Shown here: positions 44,101-57,400 of the stretch, in pieces
Numbering within the stretch: the stretch's first letter is position 1
Layout: the number at the start of each line of letters is the position of its first letter
Assembly: GCA_037501455.1 (NCBI GenBank)
Contig: CM074865.1
Coordinates: forward strand, 35,880,501 to 35,944,500
Reading direction: 5' to 3'
DNA: 64,000 bases
Source: Lantana camara
Lineage: Eukaryota > Streptophyta > Magnoliopsida > Lamiales > Verbenaceae
The notes under the pieces: model-generated
Seen by the model: the letters and a program-made list of their open reading frames with translations, nothing else
Database searches by the model: none
What the model was told of the DNA's origin: nothing
Made by a program: the position numbers and the translations under genes

Positions 44101-45044
44101 GAAGCAAGGGCTGACTGGGATCCCATATACTAGTTCCAACCAATTTACGACGATACGGACCTCGTTAGGAGTTTTGACGAGGAAACGCAAGTCGGGCTTT
44201 TGAGGATTCATGTACCTCACTAGCCATTATGTATGATTCGGTGGTCAGGTCTAGCTAACTTGTCCACCACCCGGAGGAAGAAGGTGTATATGTATGATTA
44301 TGATCATTTATGTATGTGCACAAAATATATGTATGATAACCAATAATTATGATATGACTACACGAGGAGAAGGTTGGAGTTTGTGCACGCTCACTCGCCG
44401 AGCTTAAACCCTTATGAACAATTATGAATGAATATGAACGTCGTAATCCCGTTGATGTTTTTCGTTGTTTTAACCACTTGGTAAATTCTTATCAAACTTC
44501 ACACGGGATTAGGGCTTGCATGTATGTGTTTCATTTATGCGATATTATATATCTTATGCCCCGTTTTTATACCCACCAGTCTCTTTTAGACTGAACCCGG
44601 TTGTTTTCAGCTGTTTTGTGCAGGTATAGGAGTGCTAGGCGGGAATACAAGTCGTCTAGGTCTTGCATTTATGTTTAGCACTTCTTTTCAGTATCATATT
44701 CATACTCTTGTTGATACTTTTGTATATGATTATAGTTTTAGTTTTGGAGCGTTATGATTTTTGTAAGCCGTGAGTGCCGTTGAATATTTGGATGATCTTG
44801 TATATCTATTTTTGGAGCTTGTTAGCTCATTGTGTATATGCTATGTATTTCTTGCTTCCGCGAATTTTATGTAACTCTGATTTTATGATTCCTGTGTTGA
44901 TTGGTTCAAGGGTTAGTCCCGCCTAGCATAGCGTGTGTGTTGTGTCCCCGTTCGCCGTGGATTTGACACGTGTATGGACTTCCATTCCATATACGGGTCG
45001 GGTCTCGGTGCGGGGGATGTGGTACCTTACGCTCGGGTACTACA
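41173..45044 (+). repeat. 3' LTR of element H
   Basis: Nearly identical to 34654-38527. Differences seen include AATGAAAATTCGA/AACGAAAATTTGA near 41880, one base at 43018, one near 43563, two around 44097-44117, one near 44218, and small TA-run length changes. Ends ..CTACA, followed by AGTAG. Confidence 0.96.
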
Positions 45045-48000
45045 AGTAGCGTAGGAGAAGGGTGGCGGAGCCGCCACTTTGGCGGCCATTCGCGGCGTTT
45101 TCCGGCGGGCATCGATCGACACGCGTCACCTACACAGTTGGAAGAGGTCCCTACGCATCGGATGACGTTGGCGGCGCGGCCATTCGGGCCGCGGTTGAGC
45201 CACACTCGCCGCCTGAAGCTCGAGGCGGCGGCGCACGGTACTGTAGCGGCGGCGTTTTCCGCCGCTCCGGCGGCTTTTTCCGACCAAGGTAAGTGTTTTC
45301 CTAGGTTTTTCGACCCCCTAAGTCCATTTCCGGCGTCAGTTTGATAAGATTTTGGCCGTAGGTGGTGGTTCCAGCAAGGGAAGCGGCGGCAGAAACTTCG
45401 AAGGGCAATGGGGGCCTTTTCCGGCGATCTTTTGGCCTCGGGCCCTTCACGAAAGTTGTTCGGAACGACGAGAACTATTAAAACCCATTTGCTCGACTCC
45501 AGATTTTGCCGTTTGGAGCCGGTTCGCGGCGGCACAGTGGCGGCGCCACCTCCGGGGATTTTTCCGGCGAGAAAGCTTAGGGCTTTCGTAAAACTCGTCA
45601 CGGGTAAGCCGATGCCTCTTTCGGATCTCATTTTGGTTCACCGGTTTGAAAGTAATTGAAGTTTGAAGATTCTAGGGTTTTCGTATTCTTGGATTTTAAA
45701 TTGGAGACAATGGGCTTGGAATTTGCAGAAATTGATCGAGGAATTGGATTGAGCACGATGAATCCTTGCACGGGTGATTTTTCGGGATTTTTTCGGCAGG
45801 TTCCGGCGGCGGCCGAACGGCGGCCGGCCACTATTCCGGCAGCTCTGGCGACGGCGCTCCGGTGACCTTCGGACAGCTTGTCCGCTTCGTCGTGGAGAGT
45901 CCAACACCACTTTCCGTTCGTTAATCGGACACTCGGTTTATTTTCTGTAAATTTATTTGTATAGTTGTGTATATTTAATTATTTGTTCTAATTGTACTTT
46001 AATTGCGATTTGCTTGACTTATCGATTTATATGAACCCCGATGTATACGAAATCTTACATTTAATGAAATATGATATGCATTGACGCTTTGAATTGTAAA
46101 TTGAACCCGTTATGCCAAAATTGTATTAGTTGCTAATTGTTTAAAATGTGATTCGTACTTGTATGTTCGATAAATTGATGAATATATATGTAATGAATTA
46201 TGAATGTATAATTCTTGTCCAAGGGGTGTTTATGTAATTTTAGAAAATACAAATTTGTATAACTTGAATTAATTGAACCTTATCATTTGAAAACGATGAA
46301 GCTAATTTTGATTTAAGTAAAAGTTGAATTAGCATGCCTTGGATGATTAATTTGAGACTTTTGCAATTAAAGTTTAATTACCTAAATTGAATTTGGATTT
46401 CATATGTAGTGCATGAATTGAATATGTAAAATATGAATTGTATGAATTGAGTAGGGTTAGAATTTGATTTGTAACCTCGTGAAATTTGTATGAATTAGGA
46501 AGCATGCTATTATGATTTATTTGATTTATTAATATGTGTCAATTGATATGAAAGGTGCTATGTGAATTTGCATGAAATGAATAATATGATTTGTCTTGCC
46601 TTTCAGTTTCCCTAATCTGTATTAATTGTACGTATGAACATGCCTTAATGTTTTGTTTTGCATAGAATTAATATGAATTTGAAACCTGCTTATGTGATTG
46701 CATTTCGTAAGTGCTTGAGCATTGCCGTGCGTCTCTGTGTAGTTGTCTGAGTTTGAGTCTGAGCCCTGTGTTGTGTTTGTGTGTTCAGTTGGTTCAGGTG
46801 CACCCGGGGTGGTGACAAGTGAGTCGTGCAGGTTCCGGGGTGGACCTTCTGCTTTGTGTTCGGCTGTGTTTGGTACCAGGTGAGGTTAGGATATTGTTAT
46901 ACCCTATTGCAACGTGGGCGTTTTCGAATGCATGTGGTTTATAAGCCTTATGTATAGGTAGATATGTGCGAAGTACGTATTTTGATGGTTTTGTCATATG
47001 ATTTGATTTGAAAAGTACGAATCGCTATGTATAAGCCTATGTATGGTTTGTCTCAGTTCTGTTATGATTTCGAGGTCAGTCTGCGTGATATGTACGTACG
47101 ATATGATAAGTACGATATGCATGAGATATGTTCATCTGTCTGTGTGTGTGAGTATAAGTTTCGTCTGGTAAGTGCGATAAGTTTAGGCTTTGTTTCGTTT
47201 GTATCGGATTCAAGCAAGTCTCCGATTTTCTGTTGGTTTTTATCTGTTTGGGCCCCGGAGCTGTGGGTAAGGGAGACCCGGGACGACCATCGGGGTCGCC
47301 GGTTACGACCCCTGTGCACTTCTCCACCAACGGGAGACTTAGTTCTCCTATGCCGACGGAGCGCATTTTGGCTGGCCGTCGAAGGAACCGCGCGGGATCC
47401 TCCGGTTCACATGTTTCGGTCTGTGGTGGGTTGAGAGGGGCACCTCTCTTCCCCAAACGGTGTGGAGGTGGGATTGATTTATGATTCGTTTTGTGTTTCG
47501 CTTCGTCTTTGTTTCTTGGTAAGTGTGTTCTGTCTGTCGGTCTGTCATAAGTTCGTGAAACGGGGGTAGATTGTTAAATTAAGATAAAAATTTGATATAC
47601 TTTTAAGTTAATAAGATATGCTCCGATGAGTGCGTTAAGTCTGCATGAATCCGAGTTGTGCCTTAAGAAACTTTTGATTTAAGATTTGTTTGGTCTGTCT
47701 GATAAGTCTCCCTATATGTATATTATCACGGGAAAATATTTTGGCGTGCAAAAACTAACCCCGGGTTCACGAACGTCGCTTCTTCTTTGTGTTGTGCTCT
47801 ATATATATGTATAGTGTGCGTGTGTCAGCCCCTCGCTCAGTCTTTGGACTGACCCCTCCCCTTTTATGTTTTAGATCGCAGGCTTTGCTTTGGAGGTCGT
47901 TGGAGTTCGTGCTAGGCGGCTGTGTGTCGAGTCTGTCGAGTCTGTGTCCGTCTGTTTAAGTTTATTAAGTTCTGGCTCTGGTTTATGATTTGTAAATGTT

Positions 48001-48407
48001 ATATAAGATATGTTTGTGCAGGTTTGCAATTATGATTTGAATTTATGGAATTCGGGACAGGTTAGGACAGGTGCTCGGATTAGTTGAACCCGTTGTGAAT
48101 ATATGATTTCTCGGGACAGGTTAGGATAGGTTTGCTGGATTAGTCGAACCCGTTTAGTTGATTTTGATGTTTGTATGGTACGGTGTGTTTCAGGTATGAA
48201 ATTTTTTGTAAGTTGGCATTTCGTGCTACTTCCGCTATCATGTTTTGCATATTTTCTTTTGTACAGGGTTAGATACCGCCTAGCTAGTGAGTGTGTTTTT
48301 GTTTGTCACCTGTTTGCTGTGACTTGGAGCGTGTGCGGACCTTCCATTTCGTACACGTGTCGGGTCATAGTGCGGGGGATGTGGCACCTCACGTGCGGGG
48401 TGTTACA
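45045..48407 (+). mobile_element. Solo gypsy LTR G, second part
   Basis: Continues from 34653 after element H. It opens with a GC-rich block (45060-45870) containing many TTCCGGCG-like motifs, with a donor-like AAG|GTAAG at 45289. After AT-rich sequence come a GGGCCC box (47250), TATATATATA at 47800, CTCGCTCAGTC and an R-start hairpin, acceptor-like AG at 47881, and a GCTAGGCGG/CCGCCTAGC pair (47911-47919 and 48276-48284). It ends GGGGTGTTACA at 48407. ORFs in the GC-rich block are open in several frames on both strands, a composition effect. Confidence 0.92.
47800..47851 (+). promoter_or_regulatory. TATA box and R-start hairpin of LTR G
   Basis: TATATATA at 47800 precedes GCCCCTCGCTCAGTC by about 30 nt. 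CAGTC (47838-47842) and GACTG (47847-47851) flank a TTTG loop. Confidence 0.55.
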
Positions 48408-48818
48408 TTACCACTTTTAGTTTGTAGGTTTTTTGAGCACGAGCTAGGCGGAGAAGTGGGTCGTTCGAGTCTCACTTTTGGGTATAGGTCATGCTAGGTG
48501 CATTGCATTTCATTTTGGACTTGTATTTAATGAATTGATCATGTTATGAATTTTGTTTTGGAGATATGAATTCTTATGGCTATGTATATTTTGATCACTT
48601 GATGTATATGTCGATTTTGGAGTTTTATATTGTTAGAACTCCTTGCTTCCGCTATTTAATTATTTGTTGCGCTCTGGTTTAGTTTTAGCTCCGCCTAGCC
48701 CAGTGAGTGTGTGGTCTCCCGTTCGCTTAGACTTGGGCTCGTGTATGGATTTTTCATTTCATATGCAGGTTCGGGTTTAGGTGCGGGGGATGTGGTAGCC
48801 CGCGCTCTGGGTGTTACA
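48408..48818 (+). mobile_element. Solo gypsy LTR F, second part
   Basis: The final 0.4 kb of LTR F after the TTACC duplication of LTR G. It contains acceptor-like TTTGTAG at 48427, a GCTAGGCGGAG/CTCCGCCTAGC pair (48443-48453 and 48689-48699) and the terminal GTGCGGGGGATGTGG box, and ends GGGTGTTACA. Confidence 0.9.
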
Positions 48819-48999
48819 GAGTTTGTTCGAGGACTTGAAGAACAGGTAAAGGTGTATTGGCATAAGAAGAGACGTTGTAGACTTTGTGCAGCAATGTCTA
48901 ATGTGCCATCGGATGAAGGCCGAGCACCAAGAACCGGAAGGATTCTCCAACTACTTCCATACTCTAATTGGAAGTGGGAGCAAATAACTAAGGACTATG
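48819..48999 (+). pseudogene. Decayed gypsy J integrase, zinc region
   Basis: Reading across a frameshift gives KRDVVDFVQQCLMC, HRMKAEHQEPEG and NWKWEQITKDY, matching the zinc-finger end and start of the catalytic core of gypsy integrase. It lies between solo LTRs F and I. Sequence between RNase H (30956) and this point is missing, so J also carries a deletion. Confidence 0.75.
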
Positions 49000-51900
49000 C
49001 GTAGCACCCCGCACATGAGGCACCACATCCCCCGCACTATGGCTCAACACGAGTAACGAAATGGTAAATCCGCACCCGTATCAGACCACAGCGAATGGGA
49101 GACAAACAGGAAACCCTCCTAAGCTAGGCGGAACTTAGACCCTGCAATAATAACCAATCAACAAAATATAATGCATCGAAAAACTAAAATTCAAACACAC
49201 AAACCATAAGCAGACTTGGGCTCTTCAGGCCTCTTTTAAACTCATAATCAAAGCCCCACAAAAGCAATTCAATAGCAATTATACAAAATTCAACTCCATG
49301 AACTTACAAGGTCGAATCATTCACAAATTAAATACATAAGGTGAATGCAGAGATACTTCTAACTTAACTTGACAGACTCAAACTCAACAACTTCCGCCTA
49401 GCTCGAAACTCCCAAAGCCAAACCTGCATACTAAAGTGTTAGGGAGGGAGAGGGTCAGTCTCTAGGAGACTGAGTGAGCAGGAGCGATACATATATATAT
49501 AGGAAACATGCACATGCAAGTCATAAATCCCGAGCAAAGGTTTTATTGGAAGTTAGTTCCCACGAAGGGCAAGAAAATAAATAAACAATGCTCGAACTTT
49601 ACAACTAATTCAGATTATATTCATTAGGTTCATAATTTAGACATAAACATAAAGGCTCGGCGAGTGAGCGCGCATCATCTCCAACCAAACTCCGACTGTG
49701 TACGACACATATCAATAATACTTTAAATAGGTGATCATGCAATATATCATAATACATGCAGATCATACATCATAAAACATATTCCTTTGGCCAATCCGTG
49801 TCCCGGCCTTTCCGCACGGTGCATAACAATCATAACATAACATAATCATATTTATAAAGGAAGTTCCAACCTTCTTCCTCCGGCGGTGGATGGGTTTGCA
49901 AGGCCCGACCACCTAAACATATCATTGTGGCTATGAGGTTCATGAGGCCTCAAAGCCCGGTTAGCGTTTCCTCGTCAAAAACTCCTTGACGAGGTCCGTT
50001 TCGCCATAACATAGTGGAACTAGCACATGGGATCACCGTCGGCCCATGCCTCCCCGGATAGCCACATGTAGTAAGTCCCTGGGCCCGTGCAATCATAATC
50101 ATGTTTCCCCAAAACATATCAATTCATAAGAAACATAACATAATTCATAAATCATTGAAAAGGGTTTACTCGATCAATATTTACTCGGTACATTTCATTT
50201 GAAAACCATATATAACTATATTAGGTTTTTGGCCAAAGCTTGTCACATACGGTTGTAGGGTTTTATACATAACTAGAACGAAAACACCCTCACCTGAAGC
50301 AAGACGATACAAGGATACGAGTTATCGAGTGTCTGAAAGATCAAGATCTCTCCACCCTGGAGATAAACTGTACAAAAGACAACGTAACGTGTTCGTGAGA
50401 CCCAAGACTCGAAATGAACCAAATATGACGCACGACATGCAATGAACATGATATAAGTGCATAAGAAATAATATTATGTAATGAACATGTTCATGTGCAC
50501 TAGTAACGTCTTTAAATCAAATAGATGAGCCATTCACTTGATATTATAAACGTTCATATTCATTCAAGTTCAATCTTTTCATATCTTTCGAAATTCATAG
50601 CAATATCTAACAAAATCTTGAAACCATAGTCACATTATACCTTTCAACATGTTTACATTGAATATAATAAATAAAAAGGCAAAGAGTATCACTTAAGACA
50701 TCAAAAGCATACAAGAAGGTACTTAACATTTCATATAGAAGCATTCAAGCCACGTCAGAGCAATTCACCGAAAGCATGCCTAAATTTCATCCACATGTTA
50801 TGAAATTACACCACAATACTCCTATCACATAGCAAAACAAGTTCATAGTTCAACACAATTGAAGATAAAGGCATTAAAGAGGTGAAACAATCAAAAACGG
50901 AAAGGAAAAGACAAGAAGTGCGCAGGGGAAGGGACACGCCCGTGTCCCTCAATTGAATAGACTGAGACACGAGGGTGTCTCAGTACAGAACTGCACAAAG
51001 GGTGTGACACGGGGGTGTCACTCAATAAAAGGCAAATGAGACATGGGGGTGTCACGATACAGACCCAAAAACACATACAAAGTTTGCCGGCAAAATAAAC
51101 CTTACACAAAATCAGTCCCAAAAACATACCAAATCAACTCCAAATCTTATGAAACTTGATATACCACACATTCAGCATGTTAGGAGAATTTTTCATTTAG
51201 AGTACAAAGTACAAAACACACGTTAAGAGCACCAAAATCATACAGCAAAACTGGGGCGCCAAAACCGCACATATGAGCTCAATTGTTCAATCATGCCATG
51301 ATCAAGTACTTAGGGGTTGAATATAAATCTAAAACCTTGGGGAATGCATGATAACATGCTAAAAAACTAATATACATCATATATATGCAAAATGACATGA
51401 ATTGAAACACCTTAGAATGACCAACAAGTCACAGCACGCAGCAGCAGCAGGTCTGTCATAGATCATGCATAAGAACAGGTCATGTATTTCAGTTTTGGGG
51501 TTTAAAATAGATCCAAAAGCTTGCAACATGAATGCTAACATATAAATCAATGAGTGTACATCATATCCATGAAAATTCACACGAAAAGAAGGTCATTTGG
51601 TCGAGCAACAAACCATAATTTCACACAGCAGTCCCGAAACAGAAGAGGCAGTTTTGCAATCAAGTTTCAAGCTTAAGATCTCATAATTTCTCCAAAGAAT
51701 CTAAAGATTAAATCATTTATACATCACCTACTATCATTTAGGCATCGAATAGACAAAGAAGCAAGCTCATAATATCAGTTTTCAAGCACGAAATCAAGCA
51801 ACAAAGGCAAAATGTGTAGCAGCAGTTCGAAAAACAGGGGAGGGGATCCAACCTCGAATTTCATGCTCAAAAACTCTCATTTCATCCAAGGGTTCTAAAA

Positions 51901-53024
51901 AGAAATCATCAATAAATCATCTAGCATGGCTTGGGTATCAAAAAGGAAGAGAAACAAATTCATATAACCAAGTTTCATGCAAGAAATCAGCCCCAAACCT
52001 AAGCTACTCCAAGAAGGCAAGAATCCCTCAAAAATCCCAAACATGTTCTAAATGAAACCCTTATCAAATCTGAAGAAAAACATGAAATAAATGGATGAAA
52101 TCAAGCATAAGAGAGTAGAGGATACATAAATATTCATACCTTGAAGATTTGGTGAAGATAGATGGTGATTTGAGCTCAAAATCACAAAAGGGGCAAAGTT
52201 TCTTCTTCTCTTCTCTTCTCTCCTTATCTCGATCAGTAGCAACAGAAAATGGGGGGTGTTTGGCTCTTTTTTTCTGATGAAAGAGGAGGAGAAAGGGGCT
52301 AACTCAATTACACAACCATGGTTTAAAGTATGGTTAGGTTTAGGTTGGCTTAAAGGGTCCCACCAAGAAGACTAGTCAACAAAAGGGTTCTTCTTGCACG
52401 AGTTGCTCGTTACGGTTGGATTTCGGAGGTCTTAATGATCTACAAAAGGTATGAGGCTTGTTCCATTGTCTCCGAATCGTCGATACAAAGGCAACGGAGG
52501 TGTCAGAATTCGAATCCGAATTCCCGAGCTCAAGATATCACGTACGGAACCAAGGGTGCGCTAATTGCTCGTTAGCCCCCGATTTGGTTCCACAATTCAA
52601 AATAAATTCGTTAACACTTCAAATGAATTCGAAAACATAAACCGAGCATATAGACATGTTCATAACACACATATTTACGACATACTAAATTTCCACGACA
52701 TTCCGATATCATTTCATATAAGAACGAAGCATGAACAAACAATCATGCGCATAACTTTAATAAATTCATGCATTATAATTTAAAACTAAACTTTAAATTC
52801 CATTTTAAATATAATCCAAGGTCAACGGATTTGAATAAATCAATGCAAATGATTAATGCATAATTAATTAACATAATACTTAATTAACAATTCATAATAA
52901 AATCAAATAATAAAATTAAATACGAAACACTTATAAACAATTAATCACATAGTTAGCTAATTTAATTGCGCAATTTATAAACAAATACGACACATTAGTT
53001 TAAACGAAAAGCCGGGGCGTTACA
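49000..53024 (-). mobile_element. Solo gypsy LTR I, inverted
   Basis: A 4,025-bp LTR in minus orientation, flanked by CTATG (48995-48999 and 53025-53029). The minus strand starts TGTAACGCCCCGGC; the other end reads CG rather than TG on the plus strand at 49000-49001, a terminal mutation. Modules read on the minus strand: a GAATTCG/CGAATTC dyad with GATT loop (52506-52523), donor-like AAG|GTATG (52138-52139), a hairpin cluster (50930-51053), a GGGCCC box (about 50090), a TATA box, R-start hairpin, and a 12-bp AGCTAGGCGGAA/TTCCGCCTAGCT pair (49122-49133 and 49392-49403). No coding sequence. Confidence 0.94.
49456..49501 (-). promoter_or_regulatory. TATA box and R-start hairpin of LTR I
   Basis: On the minus strand TATATATATATG is followed after about 20 nt by CTCACTCAGTCTC. 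CAGTCTC and GAGACTG (49456-49472) form a perfect 7-bp stem with a 3-nt loop. Confidence 0.55.
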
Positions 53025-53422
53025 CTATGTGTCTAGTTTGCTAAAGTTAAGGAGATTTCAATGAGATTTGGAGCGGTCGCTCATTTCAACGAGTTGGCCA
53101 TTCTCTCATGGTTTCGTGATCCAACAAGGTCTTAAGGGCTTCGTGGTTCGAGGATGAAGACCCCTAGGGCTTAAGTGGGAGATTGAGAATCTTGGAAGCA
53201 TCTCCTACAAGGGGTTCGTCGTTCGTGAGCAATCGGATAGAGTTTTGGGTTTGGCAGAGGTTCGAGTCGAAGAATAGAAGTTTTCCTTCGGTGAGAGTTC
53301 TTGTGGCGGGATTTGAAAATCTGAGAATCCACTTGAAAACCGAATCAGAGTGGCAGAGCGGAAGCGTGGAGTTGAGCTTCTTTCTTGGAGTTGATCACGC
53401 TTTGGACCTGAGGACAGGTCCT
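53025..53422 (+). pseudogene. Gypsy J pol 3' end, strongly decayed
   Basis: The first bases continue the integrase seen before LTR I (DYVSSLLKLR for DFVTGLP-type sequence). The rest has several open stretches (53183-53428 is the longest) but no motif I can name. Position requires it to be the integrase C-terminus and tail, since a polypurine tract and LTR follow directly. A captured or unrelated segment cannot be excluded. Confidence 0.5.
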
Positions 53423-53439
53423 TTTTAAGGGGGAGTGGT
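53423..53439 (+). other. Polypurine tract of element J
   Basis: TTTTTAAGGGGGAGTGGT ends immediately before an LTR start TGTGACACC at 53440, in a GAGGAC..GGTCCTTTTT context like elements H and N. Confidence 0.85.
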
Positions 53440-54493
53440 TGTGACACCCCGAGTTCTCAGTCGTCCAAGTATGTTCTCACGAGTGAGCTAAGTGAACTTT
53501 TAAATTATTTAATTATGCAATTATGTATTTGTTATAATGTTTATATGCTATATTTGATTTATATGAATTATTTGTTAAGTGTTTTGTTTGAATTTTTGAA
53601 CTTTTTTAATTCGTTTGACCCCGTACTTGGTTTTAATTTTTGAAATAACTTGATATGCATGATATTTATGTGTTATGAATTCGTTTATGTGCTTGTTTTA
53701 TGTTTTAGAACTCGTTTGTTGTGGTCTTTAACCATTTAATTGTTTTGGGGACTCGAGGGCCTAACGGAGTTTTAGCGCGCTTTGGGTTCCGGAGGCCGTA
53801 ACTTGAGCTCGGGAATTCACACTGGAATTTTGGAAGTGGCGCTAGACTCCTAACAAAAATTGGGAACTTATGAACCTAGCATTGTAATTTTTCTAAGCCC
53901 TTTGAAACTCCAAAACTTGCCCTAAACGTGAGCCTCGTGCAGCTTTGCCACTTTCTACGGTTTTAGCCATAACTATCTTGTTTCTTAAACAAATGACTCG
54001 ATTCTTGAGCCTACATAACGCTAACTCAACCCCCTACCCAAACCTTACCTTTTCATTTTAGTTAGAAGCTAGGAAAGAAGGGAAAAAGTTGGAAAATAGA
54101 AGGGGAAGTGAAACCCACCTTCCACTATTCATTTTTTGAAGAATTTGAGCTCGATCTTCTTCATCCTTCAACCATTTCAAGAGGTAAGCATATGTTCTTG
54201 TTCCCCTCCTCGTTTTAGTTCTTTTAAGCTATAGTTTGTGCTTTTTCATTAAGGTTTGAGCTTGGTATAAACAAGAGCATGAATAGTTAGGTTTTTCCTC
54301 CATTCTTGAATTCATGTCTTATGTCCGTTTTTTGTGAGATTTGAAGCATGGAATGTGATAACTTAAGCTGCTTTTATGTGTTTATAGACTTGAATTCAAT
54401 GTGGATGAAGTGTATGAAGTTCCACCATGGTTGTATGTTGAGTTTTCTTGAAGCTTTATTGAAGGTTTGTGTGATTTCTTGCCTTGCCGATGT
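53440..54493 (+). mobile_element. 3' LTR of element J, first part
   Basis: Starts TGTGACACCCCGAG and shows the expected first modules: TTGAGCTCGGGAATTC near 53803, a CT/AG-rich exon-like segment and donor-like GAG|GTAAG at 54184. It is cut at 54493 by inverted LTR K. The remainder lies beyond the window. Confidence 0.85.
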
Positions 54494-57400
54494 TGTAACA
54501 CCCCAAGCGGTGGGGCACCACACCCCCGCACTATGACCCGACACGTGTACAAAATGGAGAGTCCGCACAGGCACCAAGTCACAGCGAACGGGTGACAAAT
54601 GAAAACACACACACTATCTAGGCGGTACCTAAACCTGTACAAAAGGGAATATGTGAAACATGACAGCGGAAGCCAGGCAAAATACCAACTTTCAAAAATT
54701 TTCATACGTTAAACATATTGAGCAATACAGAAATCAAAATCATCTACGCGGATTCAACTAATCGATCGAACCTGTCCTATCCTGTCCCGAACAATTACAC
54801 AACAAGACAGGTTCAACTAGCCCTAGAAACCTATCCCGAATAATCATATAATGAAACGGGTTCATCTAATCTAAGCATCTGTCCTAACCTGTCCCGAATT
54901 TCATACATTCAAATCATACAAGCAAACCTGTACAGAAGAAATCTTATACAAAATTTACGAATCATAAATCAAAGCAAAATACTTAACAAACTTAAACGAA
55001 CAGACACAGACTCAATGGACACGACACACCGCCGCCTAGAACGAACTCCAACGACTTGAGCCTGCAACTAAAAACATAAAAGGGGGAGGGGTCAGTCCAA
55101 AGACTAAGCGAGGGGTTAACACATGCACGCTATACATATATACAGAGCACAACACATAGTAGAAGCAATGTTCGTGAACCCGGGGTTAGTTTTGCACGCC
55201 AAAACATTTTCCCGTGAAAGTATACATATAGGGAGGCTTAAAACCAAACCAACAAATCTTAACTCAAACGTTTCTTAACGTATAAACTCGGATTCATTCA
55301 GATTTAGCACACATATCGGAACATAACTTATTAGGCCAATGGCAAAAACAAATTTTATCTTAACTTAAGAGTCTAACCCCGTTTCACGAACTTATAACCG
55401 CCAAACATAACGAAACTCGGCGGGTACGAGTACACAACCAACCAACTCCTTCATAAAACACAAAGACTTAAGCACACGAAATCAAAATACACATACCTCC
55501 ACTTACACCGGTTGATGGGTAGGTTGTACATACCCAAACCATCTGCGCTGATATGTCAGGGTCGTGAGTTTCATGACACTCACACCCAAGGACTCCATCC
55601 CCCACTAACCTCCTAGTGGGTTCCGGGTTGATCTTATAAAATGGAGAAGTGTACAGGGGTTGCAACCGGTGACCCCATGGTCGTCCCAAGTCTCCCATTA
55701 CACGTAACTCCAGGGCCCAAACTTACACTTACACTTACACATATCATACAAAGCATAATCCCGCTAGACTCACACTTATACATAGCACATGCATATCGTA
55801 CTTATCATATCGTACGTATATATCACGCCGACCATAAAATCATAACGAAATCAAAGCTAAGCGTACACAGGCTTATACATAGCTTCATACTTTCAAACTT
55901 ATGCCAAAGCCAACAAATACGTATCTCACACATAACTACATATACATAGAGGCTTATAAGTCACATGCATTCGAAAACCGGCACATTTCGATAGGGTATA
56001 ACTATATCCTAACCTCACCTGGTACCAGACAAAGTTGAAGACACAGCGAATGGTCCACCTCGGAACCTGTGCGACCCCAAGTCACCACCCCGGGTGCACC
56101 TGTACCAACTGAACACACAAAACAGACGACAAAGCTCAGACCCAGGCAGACAATCACACAGAGACGCACGACAAATGCTCTAACACTTAAGGGATGCAAT
56201 CACATAAGTGAGATTCAAATGCACATCACTTATATGCAAAAGAAAACATTAGAGCACGTTCAGGCGAACAATTAATGTAAATAGAAGGAAATGAAAGGCA
56301 ATGCAAATCATATCATTTCATATAAATTCATTTATCAATAACCAGTTCATATTCGTACGAATAAATTATTTCTTACGTGCAAAAGTTTCTAATTAAATCC
56401 TAGAAGTTCCATTCAACTCATATTTCACATTTTATACAAAATCCACATATTACAAGGCCAACTAAATCATATAATAGCATGTGATGAATTCATTTAGACC
56501 TACGGGGTTATATACCAAGTTCCGACTAAGCCATTTAACCATTCAAAGTTCATACAATTCATACATTGCATAATAGATTCAAATTCAATTTAGGTAATTA
56601 AACTTTAATTGCAAAAGTCTCAAATTTAATCATCCAAGGCATAATAATTCAACTTTTACTTAATCAAAATTTAGCATAATCGTTTTCAAATGATAATGTT
56701 CAATTAAATCAAGTTATACAAATTGTATTTTCTAAAATTACGTAAACACCCCCTTGTTTTTATACATAACAATTGGCATGAAATGGCACTAATATCAACA
56801 ACAAATCATGAATTCATACATTAATAATTCATTATACATTTTCAAATACCAAGCAATGCATATTCATCAATTTATCAAAGATATAAGAACAAATTCCATT
56901 TTAAATAATTAACAACTAATACAATTCCGGCATAATGGGGTTCAATTTACAATTCAAAGCATCAATACATATCACATTTCTTTAAATGTATGATTTCGTA
57001 TACATTGGAGTTCATATAAATCGATAAATCAAGCTAATAGCAATTAAACTACATTTAGAACAATTAATCAAATAAATCCCAAATGCATAAATAAATTCGC
57101 AGAAATTAAACCGAGTGTCCGATTGACGAACGGAAAGTGGCGTTGGACTCATCACGATGAGGCGGACAAACTGTCCGAAGGTCGTCGGAGCGCCGCAGCC
57201 GGAGCTGCCGGAACAGTGGCCGGCCGCCGCCGGAACTTGCCTGAAAAATCCCAAAAAATCACCCGCGCAAGTACTCCTCGTGCTCGTTCCAATTCCTCAA
57301 CCAATTTCTGGAAATTCCAAGCCAATCGTCTCCAACTTCAAATCCAAGAATACGAAAACCCTAAAATCTTCAAATCGAAATTATTTCCAAACTGGTGAAC

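Larger units (their letters stand above)
34654..45044 (+). mobile_element. Young non-autonomous gypsy element H
   Basis: A complete 10.4-kb element with AGTAG duplicated at 34649-34653 and 45045-45049. LTRs are 34654-38527 (3,874 bp) and 41173-45044 (3,872 bp), with fewer than a dozen differences seen by eye (about 0.2-0.3%). The internal part is only 2.6 kb: an intact gag, then fragments of RT, RNase H, integrase and tail, plus a foreign segment resembling a plant XH-domain gene. It cannot supply its own RT or integrase, so it must have been moved by a relative's proteins. Confidence 0.93.

Noticed and set aside
45062..45659. GC-rich ORFs as a host gene exon
   Set aside because: The region lies within solo LTR G and is repeated in inverted LTR K; frames are open on both strands without conserved protein features.
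53183..53428. 81-codon ORF as a novel gene
   Set aside because: It sits where the J pol tail must be, directly before a polypurine tract; no independent support.
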